The notes: a model not told the origin generated them from the sequence alone. A DNA stretch of 64,000 nucleotides from Agrococcus casei LMG 22410 (GCF_900163565.1 NZ_FUHU01000041.1:1-64000), one strand, 5' to 3'. Shown: positions 42,954 through 51,424, counted from the first letter of the stretch. A program made the numbers and translations.

Positions 42954-43193
42954 GTGTCGATTGGCGTCGTGAAGTGGTTCGACCCCGGAAAAGGCTTCGG
43001 GTTCATCGAATCGAGCGATTGCGGCAGTGATGTGTTCGCACACTTCTCGCAGATCGAGATGGAAGGCTACCGCACGCTGCGTGACGGTCAGCAGGTCGAA
43101 TTCGAGCTCTCAGAGGGGCCGAAGGGTGCGAGTGCTATCGACATCCGTCCGGTCGCTGCTGCGGCGCCCGAAGACGCACTCGTCTCGAATTGA
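42954..43193 (+). CDS. Cold-shock domain protein
   Basis: This 79-residue OB-fold protein contains GVVKWFDPGKGFGFIES (RNP1: KGFGFI) and DVFAHFSQIE (RNP2 with Ala replacing the usual Val). It binds single-stranded nucleic acid and melts RNA structure in the cold. GGAGG (42943-42947) is six bases before GTG 42954, so an upstream in-frame ATG at 42936 is rejected. Confidence 0.93.
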   Translation: MSIGVVKWFDPGKGFGFIESSDCGSDVFAHFSQIEMEGYRTLRDGQQVEFELSEGPKGASAIDIRPVAAAAPEDALVSN

Positions 43194-43245
43194 CAGCAGC
43201 GCCCGAATTGGGTGTAAGCTGGTCGCTGGCTGTTCAGCCTGATGT

Positions 43246-43318
43246 GCGCCACTAGCTCAACGGATAGAGCATCTGACTACGGATCAGAAGGTTGGGGGTT
43301 CGAATCCCTCGTGGCGCG
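43246..43318 (+). tRNA. tRNA-Arg (anticodon ACG)
   Basis: The acceptor GCGCCAC pairs with GTGGCGC. The anticodon loop GACTACGGATC contains ACG, whose A34 is expected to be edited to inosine by TadA (60776-61243). The T-arm is GGGGGTTCGAATCCCTC. CCA is not encoded. Confidence 0.95.
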
Positions 43319-43320
43319 CG

Positions 43321-43352
43321 AAATCCCCGTTCTCCACAACGGGGATTTTTCT
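43321..43352 (+). terminator. Rho-independent terminator after tRNA-Arg
   Basis: AAATCCCCGTT pairs with AACGGGGATTT around CTCCAC, then TTCTTT. Confidence 0.88.
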
Positions 43353-43528
43353 TTGCCCTGAATGAGGCACAGCACCTCCGATTCTGCGCACGGCGAACCC
43401 CGGCTTCGGCAAGCCTTGCCTTCCTATCAAAGCCGCCCGCAAAGGCCTAGGCTTGAGCCATACGCTCCGCCGCGGCAGGGCAAGCAGCACTCCGCAGCGG
43501 TGTTTCGATTCGCCTACAAGGAGGACTC

Positions 43529-44035
43529 ATGGCTGACACGCATCCCTACACGGTTCCCGGTCTCTCGCTCGACAAGGGCCAGGAGATCAACGCGATTCTG
43601 CAGGATCGCCTCAACTCGATGAACGACCTGCACCTCACGCTCAAGCACGCCCACTGGAACGTCGTCGGACGCAACTTCATCGGCGTCCACGAGATGCTCG
43701 ACCCGCAGATCGACCTCGTGCGCGGCTACGCAGACGAGGTTGCAGAGCGCATCGCGGCCCTCGGCGGCTCGCCGATCGGTGTTCCCGGTCGCAGCGAGTA
43801 CGTGCACAGCGACGACGTCTACGACGTTGACCGCGCATCCACGCAGAACCACCTGCAGGCGCTCTCGAAGGTCTACGAAGCGGTCATCATCGACAACCGC
43901 GACGCCATCTCGGCCACCGGCAAGCTCGACCCCATGACCGAAGACATGCTGGTCGGCCAGACGCGTGAGCTCGAGAAGTTCCAGTGGTTCATGCGCGCAC
44001 ACCTCGAAGACGCAGCGGGCGACATCCCCAGCTGA
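43529..44035 (+). CDS. dps: Dps-family ferritin-like DNA-protection protein
   Basis: This 168-residue protein contains LHLTLKHAHWNVVGRNFIGVHEMLDPQIDLVRGYADEVAERI, bearing the inter-subunit ferroxidase ligands (His, Asp, Glu). It is followed by a region with Dps-like helix 4 (RELEKFQWFMRAHLED). It forms a dodecamer that stores iron and protects DNA under oxidative or stationary stress. AAGGAGG lies close to the ATG. Confidence 0.95.
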   Translation: MADTHPYTVPGLSLDKGQEINAILQDRLNSMNDLHLTLKHAHWNVVGRNFIGVHEMLDPQIDLVRGYADEVAERIAALGGSPIGVPGRSEYVHSDDVYDVDRASTQNHLQALSKVYEAVIIDNRDAISATGKLDPMTEDMLVGQTRELEKFQWFMRAHLEDAAGDIPS

Positions 44036-44052
44036 CCCAGCGGCGACAAGCG

Positions 44053-44090
44053 AGACGCCCCGCGAGCACATCGGCTCACGGGGCGTCTTC
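44053..44090. terminator. Hairpin between dps and the convergent VOC gene
   Basis: AGACGCCCCGCGAGC pairs with GCTCACGGGGCGTCTT around a short loop. It is placed between convergent genes. Confidence 0.8.
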
Positions 44091-44107
44091 GCGTCAGAGA
44101 CTCGCGG

Positions 44108-45034
44108 CTACGCGCGCTCGAGGTGCTCCTCGACGGTCGTGCCGGGCAGCGAGACGGTGACGAGCGTGCCCCACGGGTCAGTCGCTGTCACGGTGCGCCC
44201 ATTGTCGGCGTACTGCACACCCGTGCTGCGCAGTCGGGCGATGAGCGCATCCAGGTCGTCCCTCTGCGGCACCGTCACCTCGACGTTGCCGAGTCCGAGG
44301 GCGGCGGCACGCGGGCCGACTCCTGCGCTGTTCCAGGTGTTCATCGCGACGTGGTGGTGGTAGCCGCCGGCAGAGGCGAACAGCGCGCCCTGATACTCCG
44401 ACAGCGTGGGCTCGAAGCCGATGCCGTCGACGTAGAAGCGCTTCGCGGTCTCGATGTCACCGACCTGCAGGTGCACGTGGCCGACGCGACCCGCGATCGA
44501 GGGCCCGGCGTCGACGGTCTCCTGGTCGAGGTGCGACTGCAGGTAGCGGTTGGGGTCGAGCCAGGTGGTGTCCATCATGATCTGGCCGCGCTCGCGCGTC
44601 CATGCCTCGCGGGGGCGGTCGGTGTACAGCTCGATGCCGTTGCCTTCGGGGTCGGTGAAGTAGAACGCCTCGCTCACGAGGTGGTCGCTCGATCCGACGA
44701 ATTTCGAGAGCGGATGCTGGGCTGCACGATAGACGGTCGCGGCAAGTGCCGGGGCATCGTCGAAGAGGAATGCGGTGTGAAACAGACCGGCGTCACGGGG
44801 GCTGCCGGCGGGCAGGTCGGGCGTGTGCACGAGGCGCACCATGGGCGTCGTGCCGCGGCCGAGCACGCGGTGGGTCTCGGCGCCGCTGGAGCGCTCGTCA
44901 AGCGGCTGCATCGCGAACGAGTCGGCGTAGTACGAGGTCATCTGCTCGAGGTCGCCGACGCGAAGCGTCACGGCATCCATCGAGGCCTGCGCGTAGATCA
45001 CGCGGCCGTCAGCTGCAGGGGTGGTTGTTGTCAT
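44108..45034 (-). CDS. Two-domain VOC ring-cleaving dioxygenase-like protein (CatE/MhqO-type)
   Basis: This 308-residue protein has two VOC modules. Residues 15-130 contain VTLRVGDLEQMTSYYADSF, GLFHTAFLF and SEAFYFTDPEGNGIELYTD. Residues 180-300 contain VGHVHLQVGDIETAKRFYVD, YHHHVAMNTWNS and TDPWGTLVTV. His and Glu metal ligands of extradiol dioxygenases are visible. It is likely a catechol- or hydroquinone-type dioxygenase. It lies downstream of a glutathionyl-hydroquinone-reductase-like gene on the same strand, so joint quinone detoxification is plausible. Confidence 0.88.
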   Translation of the reverse strand: MTTTTPAADGRVIYAQASMDAVTLRVGDLEQMTSYYADSFAMQPLDERSSGAETHRVLGRGTTPMVRLVHTPDLPAGSPRDAGLFHTAFLFDDAPALAATVYRAAQHPLSKFVGSSDHLVSEAFYFTDPEGNGIELYTDRPREAWTRERGQIMMDTTWLDPNRYLQSHLDQETVDAGPSIAGRVGHVHLQVGDIETAKRFYVDGIGFEPTLSEYQGALFASAGGYHHHVAMNTWNSAGVGPRAAALGLGNVEVTVPQRDDLDALIARLRSTGVQYADNGRTVTATDPWGTLVTVSLPGTTVEEHLERA

Positions 45035-45063
45035 TGGGGCACCTCAGGGGAGTTCGTCGGACT

Positions 45064-45078
45064 GTTGCATGAGACAAC
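45064..45078. promoter_or_regulatory. Short palindrome GTTG-N7-CAAC upstream of the VOC dioxygenase
   Basis: GTTGCATGAGACAAC lies 30 bases before the VOC start in the 76-base gap. The form resembles MarR-type sites that control quinone-responsive dioxygenases elsewhere, but no MarR gene is in the window. Confidence 0.3.
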
Positions 45079-45110
45079 CGCGCTGCCCGCCAGAGTATTC
45101 CGGTTTTTAA

Positions 45111-46208
45111 CTACTTTGCCAGACCCGACGCCGGAACCCGCTCGCTCTCACGCACCGGGGACGGGGGAGTGCCATCGCCGAACGGAGAGCCTCCGAGGGA
45201 TGCGCGATCATGCTCGTCAAGCCAGTTCGCCAAGTCGGGGCCCGCGGGCATGATGCGGGTCGGATTCACGTCTTCGTGGGTGATGTAGTAGTGCTGCTTG
45301 ATCTGCAGGAAGTCGATCGTGTCGCCGAACCCGGGCGTCTGGAACAGGTCGCGCGCATAGCCCCACAGGTTCGGCATCTCGGTCAGCTTCTGCCGGTTGC
45401 ACTTGAAATGCCCGTGGTAGACGGGATCGAAACGGGCGAGCGTCGTGAAGAGCCGCACATCCGCTTCTGTGATCGTCTCACCCATCAGGAAGCGACGGGA
45501 TGCGAGGCGCTCCTCGAGCCAGTCCATTGCGGTCCAGAGGCGGTCGTAGGCGTCGTCATAGGCCTGCTGGCTGCCGGCGAACCCGCAGCGGTAGACGCCA
45601 TTGTTCACCTCGGTCAACACGCGAGTCATGACATCCCACATCTCGTCGAGCTGGTGCTCGGGCAGCAGATCTGGAGCGCCCTCGCGGTGGAACTCGCGCC
45701 ACTGCGTCGAGAAGTCGAGGGTGATCTGCGGGTAGTCGTTCGTGACCACGCCGCCGGTCGGCACGTCGACGATCGCGGGCACCGTGATGCCGCGGGGGTA
45801 GTCGGGGAAGCGCTTGAAGTAGTTCTCCTGCACGCGCTCGGTGCCGAGCACGGGGTCGCGGCCGCCCTCGTCGAGGTCGAATGTCCAGGAGCGCACGTCG
45901 TGCACGGGGCCGGGCAGCGCGAGCGAGATCGCGTCTTCGAGCCCGAGCAGACGCCGCACGATGACGGTGCGGTTCGCCCACGGGCACGCGCGGGCGGCGA
46001 CGAGACGGTAGCGGCCGGGTTCGACCGGCCAGGCCTCGGCGCCCTCTGTCAGGCCTGCGCCGAGCGAGCCGACCTTCGACTTCGGCGGAGCCGGCATCGC
46101 GCGGATCGCGTCGGGATCAGCGACGATGCGGTCTTCGATGTAGTTCGTGTCGCGGCTGAACTCGCCGCCCGTCACGTAGGCGCCCTTGGTGCTGAACTCG
46201 TCGGCCAT
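45111..46208 (-). CDS. Glutathionyl-hydroquinone reductase-like GST (Xi class, ECM4-type)
   Basis: This 365-residue protein has the thioredoxin-fold N-terminal domain with CPWANR (catalytic Cys) and a C-terminal helical GST domain with MGETITEADVRLFTTLARFD, both hallmarks of Xi-class enzymes that reduce thiol-hydroquinone adducts. Actinobacteria make mycothiol rather than glutathione, so mycothiol is the likely co-substrate (inference). GGAGG before ATG 46208 sets the start. It precedes the VOC dioxygenase by 76 bases. Confidence 0.9.
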   Translation of the reverse strand: MADEFSTKGAYVTGGEFSRDTNYIEDRIVADPDAIRAMPAPPKSKVGSLGAGLTEGAEAWPVEPGRYRLVAARACPWANRTVIVRRLLGLEDAISLALPGPVHDVRSWTFDLDEGGRDPVLGTERVQENYFKRFPDYPRGITVPAIVDVPTGGVVTNDYPQITLDFSTQWREFHREGAPDLLPEHQLDEMWDVMTRVLTEVNNGVYRCGFAGSQQAYDDAYDRLWTAMDWLEERLASRRFLMGETITEADVRLFTTLARFDPVYHGHFKCNRQKLTEMPNLWGYARDLFQTPGFGDTIDFLQIKQHYYITHEDVNPTRIMPAGPDLANWLDEHDRASLGGSPFGDGTPPSPVRESERVPASGLAK

Positions 46209-46264
46209 GTCTGCCTCCTGTTGTTGCCTCCACGCTATCTGCGCCGTGCGCATCTGACGAGTGC

Positions 46265-46789
46265 CTACTCGTGAAAGACCGTGTGCACCGGGATGTCGCC
46301 GAGCTTCGAGCGGCCGCCGAGGGCGTCGAGCTCCATGAGCGTCGTGATGCCGACAGGCTCGAGCCCGAGGCTGCGCGTGAGCGCGACCGAGGCGGCGAGC
46401 GTGCCGCCGGTGGCGAGCACGTCGTCGATCAGCAGGATGCGCGTGCCAGCGGGCACATCGGCCTGGATCTCGACGGCTGCAGTGCCGTACTCGAGCGCAT
46501 ACTCCTCGCGGCCAGCGGGTCGGGGCAGCTTGCCCTCTTTGCGGATCGGCAGCATGCCCTTGCCCGCCAGGCCCGCGGCGACGCCGCCAAGCACGAAGCC
46601 GCGTGCCTCGACGCCGGCGATCACGTCGTACTGGCCGGCGAACGGCCGCAGCATCTCTTCGACAACAGCGCGCAGCGCACCCGCGTCGGCGATCAGCGGC
46701 ATGACGTCACGAAAGGTGACGCCTGGCTGCGGATGATCGGGGATCGAGACGATCAGCGACTCGGCTCGCTGGATGGCGGCAGATGACAC
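46265..46789 (-). CDS. apt: Adenine phosphoribosyltransferase
   Basis: This 174-residue protein salvages adenine to AMP with PRPP. It has FRDVMPLIAD at the N-terminus, GVEARGFVLGGVAAGLAGKGMLPIRKEGKLP and the PRPP loop ILLIDDVLATGGTLAAS. It starts at GTG with AGGAG upstream. It ends 56 bases before the Xi-GST gene on the same strand. Confidence 0.95.
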   Translation of the reverse strand: MSSAAIQRAESLIVSIPDHPQPGVTFRDVMPLIADAGALRAVVEEMLRPFAGQYDVIAGVEARGFVLGGVAAGLAGKGMLPIRKEGKLPRPAGREEYALEYGTAAVEIQADVPAGTRILLIDDVLATGGTLAASVALTRSLGLEPVGITTLMELDALGGRSKLGDIPVHTVFHE

Positions 46790-46837
46790 AGTGGGCTCCT
46801 CGGGTCGGGCAGGCTCCAGATTATCGGTCAGCGAGAG

Positions 46838-46935
46838 CTGTCGGCGCTGGCCGCGAGCGGGTGAGTGCTCCTTTCTCGGTCGTTGAGGGATTCCGCGTCA
46901 ATTATTGTCGCGGCGCCGCTGAGCGACCGAGAAAG
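46838..46935. repeat. 98-bp direct repeat (left), containing hairpin family copy 2
   Basis: It is identical to 47991-48088 except at one base by my reading. The hairpin arms TTTCTCGGTCG and CGACCGAGAAA lie at its right. It supplies the last codons and stop of the epimerase gene. The two copies stand in direct orientation around that gene. Confidence 0.85.
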
Positions 46936-47947
46936 CAGCACCCGGGTCAGCGTCGCGGGCGAGCGCTGTGAGCAGTTCGCGCTCCTCGGCGGAACTGAGT
47001 CCCGATCGCCGGGCCCGGTCGACCCCTCGGGCGACTTCGTCGGCGAGCGATCGCTCGATCGTCTCGTGCAGGGGCCGCAGGGTGCCGCCCGCCTCGAGGT
47101 ACCGCCGGTTGCTGCGCTGTGTGAGCCCGGCATCCGCTGTCGGAATCCACAGCGGCAGCGAATGAGGTCCTGCCCAGTAGTTGACGCCGTGCTTGACGAG
47201 CCAGGCGTCTTCGGCGGTCACGAGGTCTGCGTCAGAGCGCACTGCCTCGAGCGCTTGGGCGAAGAAATCAGCCATGGGATGCACATCGCCGACAGCGTTC
47301 ACGATGCCGGTGCGGCGCTCGCGGCCGGCGCGCACGAGCCACTCGGCGAGGTCTGCCACGTCGATGACCTGGACGAACCGCGACTGTGTATCCGGTGCCA
47401 GCACGGCGCCACCGCGCTGCAGGCGGGCGGGCCAGTAGCCGAACCGGTCGGTCGGGTCACCGGGGCCGACGATGAGGCCGGGCCTGACGGTGAGCAGCCG
47501 GGGGCGATTCTCTCGGCCGCCGAGGGCCGCAGCTGTTGCCGCTTCTGCCGCGGCCTTGGCGTGGCCGTAGTCATCCATGTCAGTCGGATGCACGAGCGCG
47601 GCAGTCTCGTCGGCGAGGGGCTCGTTCGGGCCCAGGGAATCGTTTGAGGCATAGACCGACACCGTCGACACCAGCGTCCAGTGGGCGGCATGCCGGGCGA
47701 GGGCATCCAGCGCCGGCTGCACGAGCTCGGGCTCGTAGGCGAGCTCGATGACCTCGTCCCAGTCGCGCTGCAGCGTGGCGTACGCGCCGGGCTTCCGGCG
47801 ATCGGCCTGCACGAACTCGATGCCGGCAGGAGCCGCACCGGATTCGCCTCTGGCAAGACACGTCACACTGTCGCCGGCTGCGACCGCGAGCCGCGCGATC
47901 TCGCGCCCCAGCCAACCGGTCCCACCGAGAATCAATACGCGTCGCAT
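46898..47947 (-). CDS. NAD-dependent epimerase/dehydratase family protein
   Basis: This 349-residue extended SDR begins MRRVLILGGTGWLGREIARLA (GxxGxxG), has VSTVSVYASND and DDYGHAKAAAE (Tyr-xxx-Lys; here YGHAK), then VRPGLIVGPGDPTDRFGYWP. The substrate, a nucleotide sugar or isoflavone-like compound, is unknown. An upstream in-frame extension of 36 codons is composed of repeat DNA and is not used. The last dozen or so residues (FSVAQRRRDNN) and the stop lie within repeat copy 2, which suggests that repeat insertion replaced the original end. Confidence 0.85.
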   Translation of the reverse strand: MRRVLILGGTGWLGREIARLAVAAGDSVTCLARGESGAAPAGIEFVQADRRKPGAYATLQRDWDEVIELAYEPELVQPALDALARHAAHWTLVSTVSVYASNDSLGPNEPLADETAALVHPTDMDDYGHAKAAAEAATAAALGGRENRPRLLTVRPGLIVGPGDPTDRFGYWPARLQRGGAVLAPDTQSRFVQVIDVADLAEWLVRAGRERRTGIVNAVGDVHPMADFFAQALEAVRSDADLVTAEDAWLVKHGVNYWAGPHSLPLWIPTADAGLTQRSNRRYLEAGGTLRPLHETIERSLADEVARGVDRARRSGLSSAEERELLTALARDADPGAAFSVAQRRRDNN

Positions 47948-47990
47948 GGATTCAGTCAACTGCAGAACTGCTTTCCGCGCGCTGACGTTC

Positions 47991-48088
47991 GCTGTCGGCG
48001 CTGGCCGCGGGCGGGTGAGTGCTCCTTTCTCGGTCGTTGAGGGATTCCGCGTCAATTATTGTCGCGGCGCCGCTGAGCGACCGAGAAA
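47991..48088. repeat. 98-bp direct repeat (right), containing hairpin family copy 3
   Basis: It is the near-identical partner of 46838-46935. It stands between the epimerase start and the end of the Lrp-type regulator gene. Recombination between the two would delete the epimerase. Confidence 0.85.
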
Positions 48089-48136
48089 GTCGCGTCGGTG
48101 ATCAGAACCGCGGGCGGCTCGCACGCCGCAACCAGC

Positions 48137-48631
48137 TCACAGCGCAGTCGGTGTCACAGCCCTGTGGTGGTCGAAGATCAGCTTCGTGTCGGTGTGGGCG
48201 ACGGCCTGGCTCGAGCTGAGGGCATCGAGCACGAAGTCGCGCACGTGGTTGCTGTCGCGTGCCCACAGGTGAATCAGAAAGTCGTCGCTGCCGCCCAAGA
48301 AGTACAGCTGCGCCACTTCGGGTCGCACGCGCAGGGTCTCGGCGAACTGCTCGAGCCCGCTGCGGGCACGGGGATGGATGCGCACGAACACGAGCGCCTG
48401 AATCGCGCAGCCCAGCGCGGCAGGGTCGACGTCTGCGGTGAATCCGCGAATCACGCCGCGGTCGCGAAGTGCCCGAACGCGGCTGTGACAGGCCGACGGC
48501 GAGAGGCCGACGCGCTCGGCGAGCGTGGCGTTCGGCAGCCTCCCGTCGCTGCGAAGCTCGTCGACGATGGCGCGGTCGGTGGGGGTCAGCTGCGTCGATT
48601 CTTCGGCGGGACGCTGGCGCAGAATGCTCAT
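48137..48631 (-). CDS. Lrp/AsnC family regulator (probable regulator of ald)
   Basis: This 164-residue protein has an N-terminal HTH (TPTDRAIVDELRSDGRLPNATLAERVGLSPSACHSRVRAL) and a C-terminal RAM effector domain (FVRIHPRARSGLEQF, YFLGGSDDFLIHL). It lies divergently next to ald, 126 bases apart, the arrangement of AldR-type alanine-responsive activators. ATG 48631 is chosen; ATG 48640 is equally possible. Confidence 0.9.
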   Translation of the reverse strand: MSILRQRPAEESTQLTPTDRAIVDELRSDGRLPNATLAERVGLSPSACHSRVRALRDRGVIRGFTADVDPAALGCAIQALVFVRIHPRARSGLEQFAETLRVRPEVAQLYFLGGSDDFLIHLWARDSNHVRDFVLDALSSSQAVAHTDTKLIFDHHRAVTPTAL

Positions 48632-48757
48632 ATCGAACATTCTGCGGGCATCCGCCCCGAAAGCGCAAGAAGATTTGATGATCAAGCACCAGGGTCGCAC
48701 GATGCCCCACGATGACGTATGTAAACAGCGTTAGTCACGATCACAAAGGAGTCGATC

Positions 48758-49837
48758 ATGCGTGTTGGAGTTCCTGCCGAAACGAAGAACAACGAGGGCC
48801 GCATCGCCCTCACCCCCGCCGGAGCGCACGCGCTTGTCGAACGAGGTCACGAGGTGCGAGTGCTGGCCGGCGCCGGCGTCGCATCGGGCTTCAGCGATGA
48901 CGAGTACCGCGAGGCCGGTGCCATCATCGTCGACACGGCCGAAGAGGCGTGGGCCCAGGAGCTCGTGCTCAAGGTCAAGGAGCCGACTCCTGCTGAGTAC
49001 GGGTTCCTCACCGACAACATCCTCTTCACCTATCTGCACCTCGCGGCCGACAAGCCGCTGACCGAGGCGCTCATGGCCGCAGGCACGACCGCAGTCGCCT
49101 ACGAGACGGTGCAGCTGCCCGACCGCAGCCTGCCGCTGCTCAACCCGATGAGCGAGATCGCAGGCCGCCTGTCGGCGCAGGAGGGCGCGACCCACCTGAA
49201 GGCGACCAACGGCGGACGCGGCATCCTGATGGGCGGTGTTCCGGGAACAGAGCGCGCCAACGTCGTCGTCATCGGCGGCGGCGTCGCGGGCGAGCACGCA
49301 GCTGCCACGGCACTCGGCATGGGCGCCGACGTCACGATCATGGACGTCTCGCTGCCCCGCCTGCGTCAGCTCGACTCGCTCTACGGCCGTCGCATCAAGA
49401 CGCTCGCATCGAACTCGTACGCGCTGGCCGAGCAGGTCGCCAAGGCAGATCTCGTGATCGGCTCGGTGCTGATCCCGGGTGCGGCTGCTCCGAAGCTCGT
49501 CACCGACGCGATGATCAAGACGGCCCGCCCCGGCGCGGTCTTCGTCGACATCGCGATCGACCAGGGCGGCTGCTTCGAGGGCTCGAAGGCCACGACGCAC
49601 GCCGACCCCACGTTCAAGCTGCACGACGCTGTCATGTACTGCGTGGCGAACATGCCGGGCGCGGTTCCGGCGACGGCGACGGCTGCGCTGACCAACACGA
49701 CGCTTCCGTACGTGCTCAAGGTTGCAGACAAGGGCTGGGAGGCGGCGGCGGATGCTGACGCAGCACTCGCACTGGGTCTCAACGTCGCAGGCGGTCAGGT
49801 TGTCAACGAACCCGTGAAGGTCGCGCTGGGTCTGTAA
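48758..49837 (+). CDS. ald: Alanine dehydrogenase
   Basis: This 359-residue NAD-dependent enzyme interconverts L-alanine with pyruvate and ammonia. Key segments are MRVGVPAETKNNEGRIALTP (substrate Arg), VLKVKEPTPAEY (Lys), FTYLHLAADKPLTEAL (His), and the Rossmann motif IGGGVAGEHAAATALGMGA. DPTFKLHDAVMYCVANMPGAVPAT is the family signature near the C-terminus. AAGGAG before the ATG is strong. A terminator follows at 49861-49890. Confidence 0.96.
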   Translation: MRVGVPAETKNNEGRIALTPAGAHALVERGHEVRVLAGAGVASGFSDDEYREAGAIIVDTAEEAWAQELVLKVKEPTPAEYGFLTDNILFTYLHLAADKPLTEALMAAGTTAVAYETVQLPDRSLPLLNPMSEIAGRLSAQEGATHLKATNGGRGILMGGVPGTERANVVVIGGGVAGEHAAATALGMGADVTIMDVSLPRLRQLDSLYGRRIKTLASNSYALAEQVAKADLVIGSVLIPGAAAPKLVTDAMIKTARPGAVFVDIAIDQGGCFEGSKATTHADPTFKLHDAVMYCVANMPGAVPATATAALTNTTLPYVLKVADKGWEAAADADAALALGLNVAGGQVVNEPVKVALGL

Positions 49838-49860
49838 GCGCGCATCCGCCCAGACGGCAG

Positions 49861-49890
49861 AATGCCCCCGGAGTCTTCTCCGGGGGCATT
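49861..49890. terminator. Hairpin between ald and the convergent OsmC gene
   Basis: AATGCCCCCGGAG pairs perfectly with CTCCGGGGGCATT around TCTT. Confidence 0.85.
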
Positions 49891-49907
49891 CGCGTCTGTG
49901 TGTCGAG

Positions 49908-50330
49908 CTAGACGAGCTTCGCCGAGGCGAGCACGATCTCGGTGCCGGCGAGCGCCTTCGAGACGGGGCAGCCCTCCTTGGCGGCGTTCGCGATCTCTTC
50001 GAACTTGGCCTGCTCGATGTCGGCGACCTTGGCCTCGACCGAGAGGCGGATCTCGGTGATGCCGCCCTTCGAGATGTCGAAGTCGACCTCGGCCGACACT
50101 GCGACCTGCTCCGACTTGAAGCCGGCGTCGTGCAGCTCGTTCGAGAGTGCCATCGAGTAGCAGGCCGAGTGAGCGCCTGCGATGAGCTCTTCAGGAGTGG
50201 TCGATCCGCCCTCTTCGGCGCGGGCCTTCCAGGTGAACGAGTGCTCGGATCCCGAGCTGAGCTTCGCCTGGCCGCTGCCTTCAGTCAGCGATCCGTTCCA
50301 AACTGCGTTGGCCTTGCTGGTTACTGCCAC
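49908..50330 (-). CDS. OsmC family peroxiredoxin-like protein
   Basis: This 140-residue protein contains TTPEELIAGAHSACYSMALSNEL, with the first active-site Cys, and AAKEGCPVSKALAG, with the second Cys. This pair reduces organic hydroperoxides in the OsmC/Ohr group; the sequence pattern is of OsmC rather than Ohr type. It starts at GTG 50330 with AGGAGGAA upstream; a longer frame upstream is not protein-like. Confidence 0.93.
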   Translation of the reverse strand: MAVTSKANAVWNGSLTEGSGQAKLSSGSEHSFTWKARAEEGGSTTPEELIAGAHSACYSMALSNELHDAGFKSEQVAVSAEVDFDISKGGITEIRLSVEAKVADIEQAKFEEIANAAKEGCPVSKALAGTEIVLASAKLV

Positions 50331-50472
50331 GGGTTCCTCCTTGATTGCCGGTGGTCCCGTCTGTGACGGGCTCTGATGCCAGCCTATGCAGGCCGGGCCC
50401 GGCCCGCCATACCGTGTTCGCCTTCGGCGCATACGAGCGGATGCGCGGCTGAACAGTGCAAGACTTGTCGGC

Positions 50473-50844
50473 ATGACTGCAAAGCCAGAAATCGACGCAC
50501 CCATGGGCCCCGCGCCCGAAGAACTCGTCATCGAAGACATCACTGTCGGCGACGGCGCTGAGGCCAAGCCCGGCACCACCGTCTCGGTGCACTACGTGGG
50601 CGTGACCCACTCGGGCGGCGAGGAGTTCGACGCCAGCTACAACCGCGGCGAGCCGCTGCAGTTTCCGCTCGGCGTCGGCATGGTCATCGCCGGCTGGGAG
50701 CAGGGCATCGAGGGCATGAAGGTCGGCGGTCGCCGCAAGCTCACGATTCCTCCGCACCTCGCGTACGGCGAGCGCGGCGCAGGCGGCGTGATCGGGCCCA
50801 ACGAGGCGCTGATCTTCGTCTGCGACCTCATCGGCGTCAGCTGA
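50473..50844 (+). CDS. FKBP-type peptidyl-prolyl cis-trans isomerase
   Basis: This single-domain protein of 123 residues contains VSVHYVGVTHSGGEEFDASYNRGEPLQFPLGVGMVIAGWEQGIEGMKVGGRRKLTIPPHLAYGE in contiguous family order, with the conserved aromatic and Asp ligand-pocket residues. There is no signal peptide, so it is a cytosolic folding helper. It starts at ATG 50473. Confidence 0.95.
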   Translation: MTAKPEIDAPMGPAPEELVIEDITVGDGAEAKPGTTVSVHYVGVTHSGGEEFDASYNRGEPLQFPLGVGMVIAGWEQGIEGMKVGGRRKLTIPPHLAYGERGAGGVIGPNEALIFVCDLIGVS

Positions 50845-50854
50845 TCTGCACCTC

Positions 50855-51424
50855 TTAGGCGTCAGCCGGCACGATGCCGGCGGTGACGCTCCAGCGGCCC
50901 GGTTCGCCCTCGAGGCGGACCGAGGCCGCATTCGGTATTGACTGCGTGCGCTCGCCCGTGAGCAGGTCGACCACGCTGCGGATCAGCGTGCCGTGGGCCA
51001 CGATGAGGAGTCCGTCGATCGGATGCTCGGTCGCGGCGAGGTCGATGGCTCTGAGCGCGCGCTCCTGCAGGTGCTCGAACAGCTCGACTCCGGGTCCGAC
51101 CCATTCGCCGCCGACGCTGTACTGCTTGCGTGCCTCGAACACGTTGAGGCCCTCGACGACGCCGTACTGCCGCTCGGCGAGGTCGTCATAGGTTCCGAGC
51201 ATCGGCAGGCCGAGCACGTCTGCGATGATCTCGGCCGTGACGCTCGCGCGGTCGAGCGGTGAGGCCACGACGCCTTCCCAGAGGTCGCCCTCGTCGCGCA
51301 GCCGTTCTCCGGCTTCCTGAGCCTGGATGCGCCCTCTGTCATTGAGCGGAACATCCGTTGCTCCCTGCACGCGCTGGGCGGCGTTCCAATCGGTCTGGCC
51401 ATGTCGAACGAGTGCGATTCTCAC
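50855..51424 (-). CDS. Histidine phosphatase family protein (phosphoglycerate mutase-like)
   Basis: This 189-residue protein starts VRIALVRHGQTDWN with the catalytic RHG motif. The second His lies in GLLIVAHGTLIRS. Family members are cofactor-dependent mutases or broad phosphatases; the short length favours a phosphatase. It begins at GTG 51424 and converges with the FKBP gene ten bases away. Confidence 0.9.
   Translation of the reverse strand: MRIALVRHGQTDWNAAQRVQGATDVPLNDRGRIQAQEAGERLRDEGDLWEGVVASPLDRASVTAEIIADVLGLPMLGTYDDLAERQYGVVEGLNVFEARKQYSVGGEWVGPGVELFEHLQERALRAIDLAATEHPIDGLLIVAHGTLIRSVVDLLTGERTQSIPNAASVRLEGEPGRWSVTAGIVPADA

Noticed and set aside
47948..48055. 36-codon N-terminal extension of the epimerase
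   Set aside because: It is encoded by the 98-bp repeat, and the Rossmann motif begins directly at the downstream ATG.
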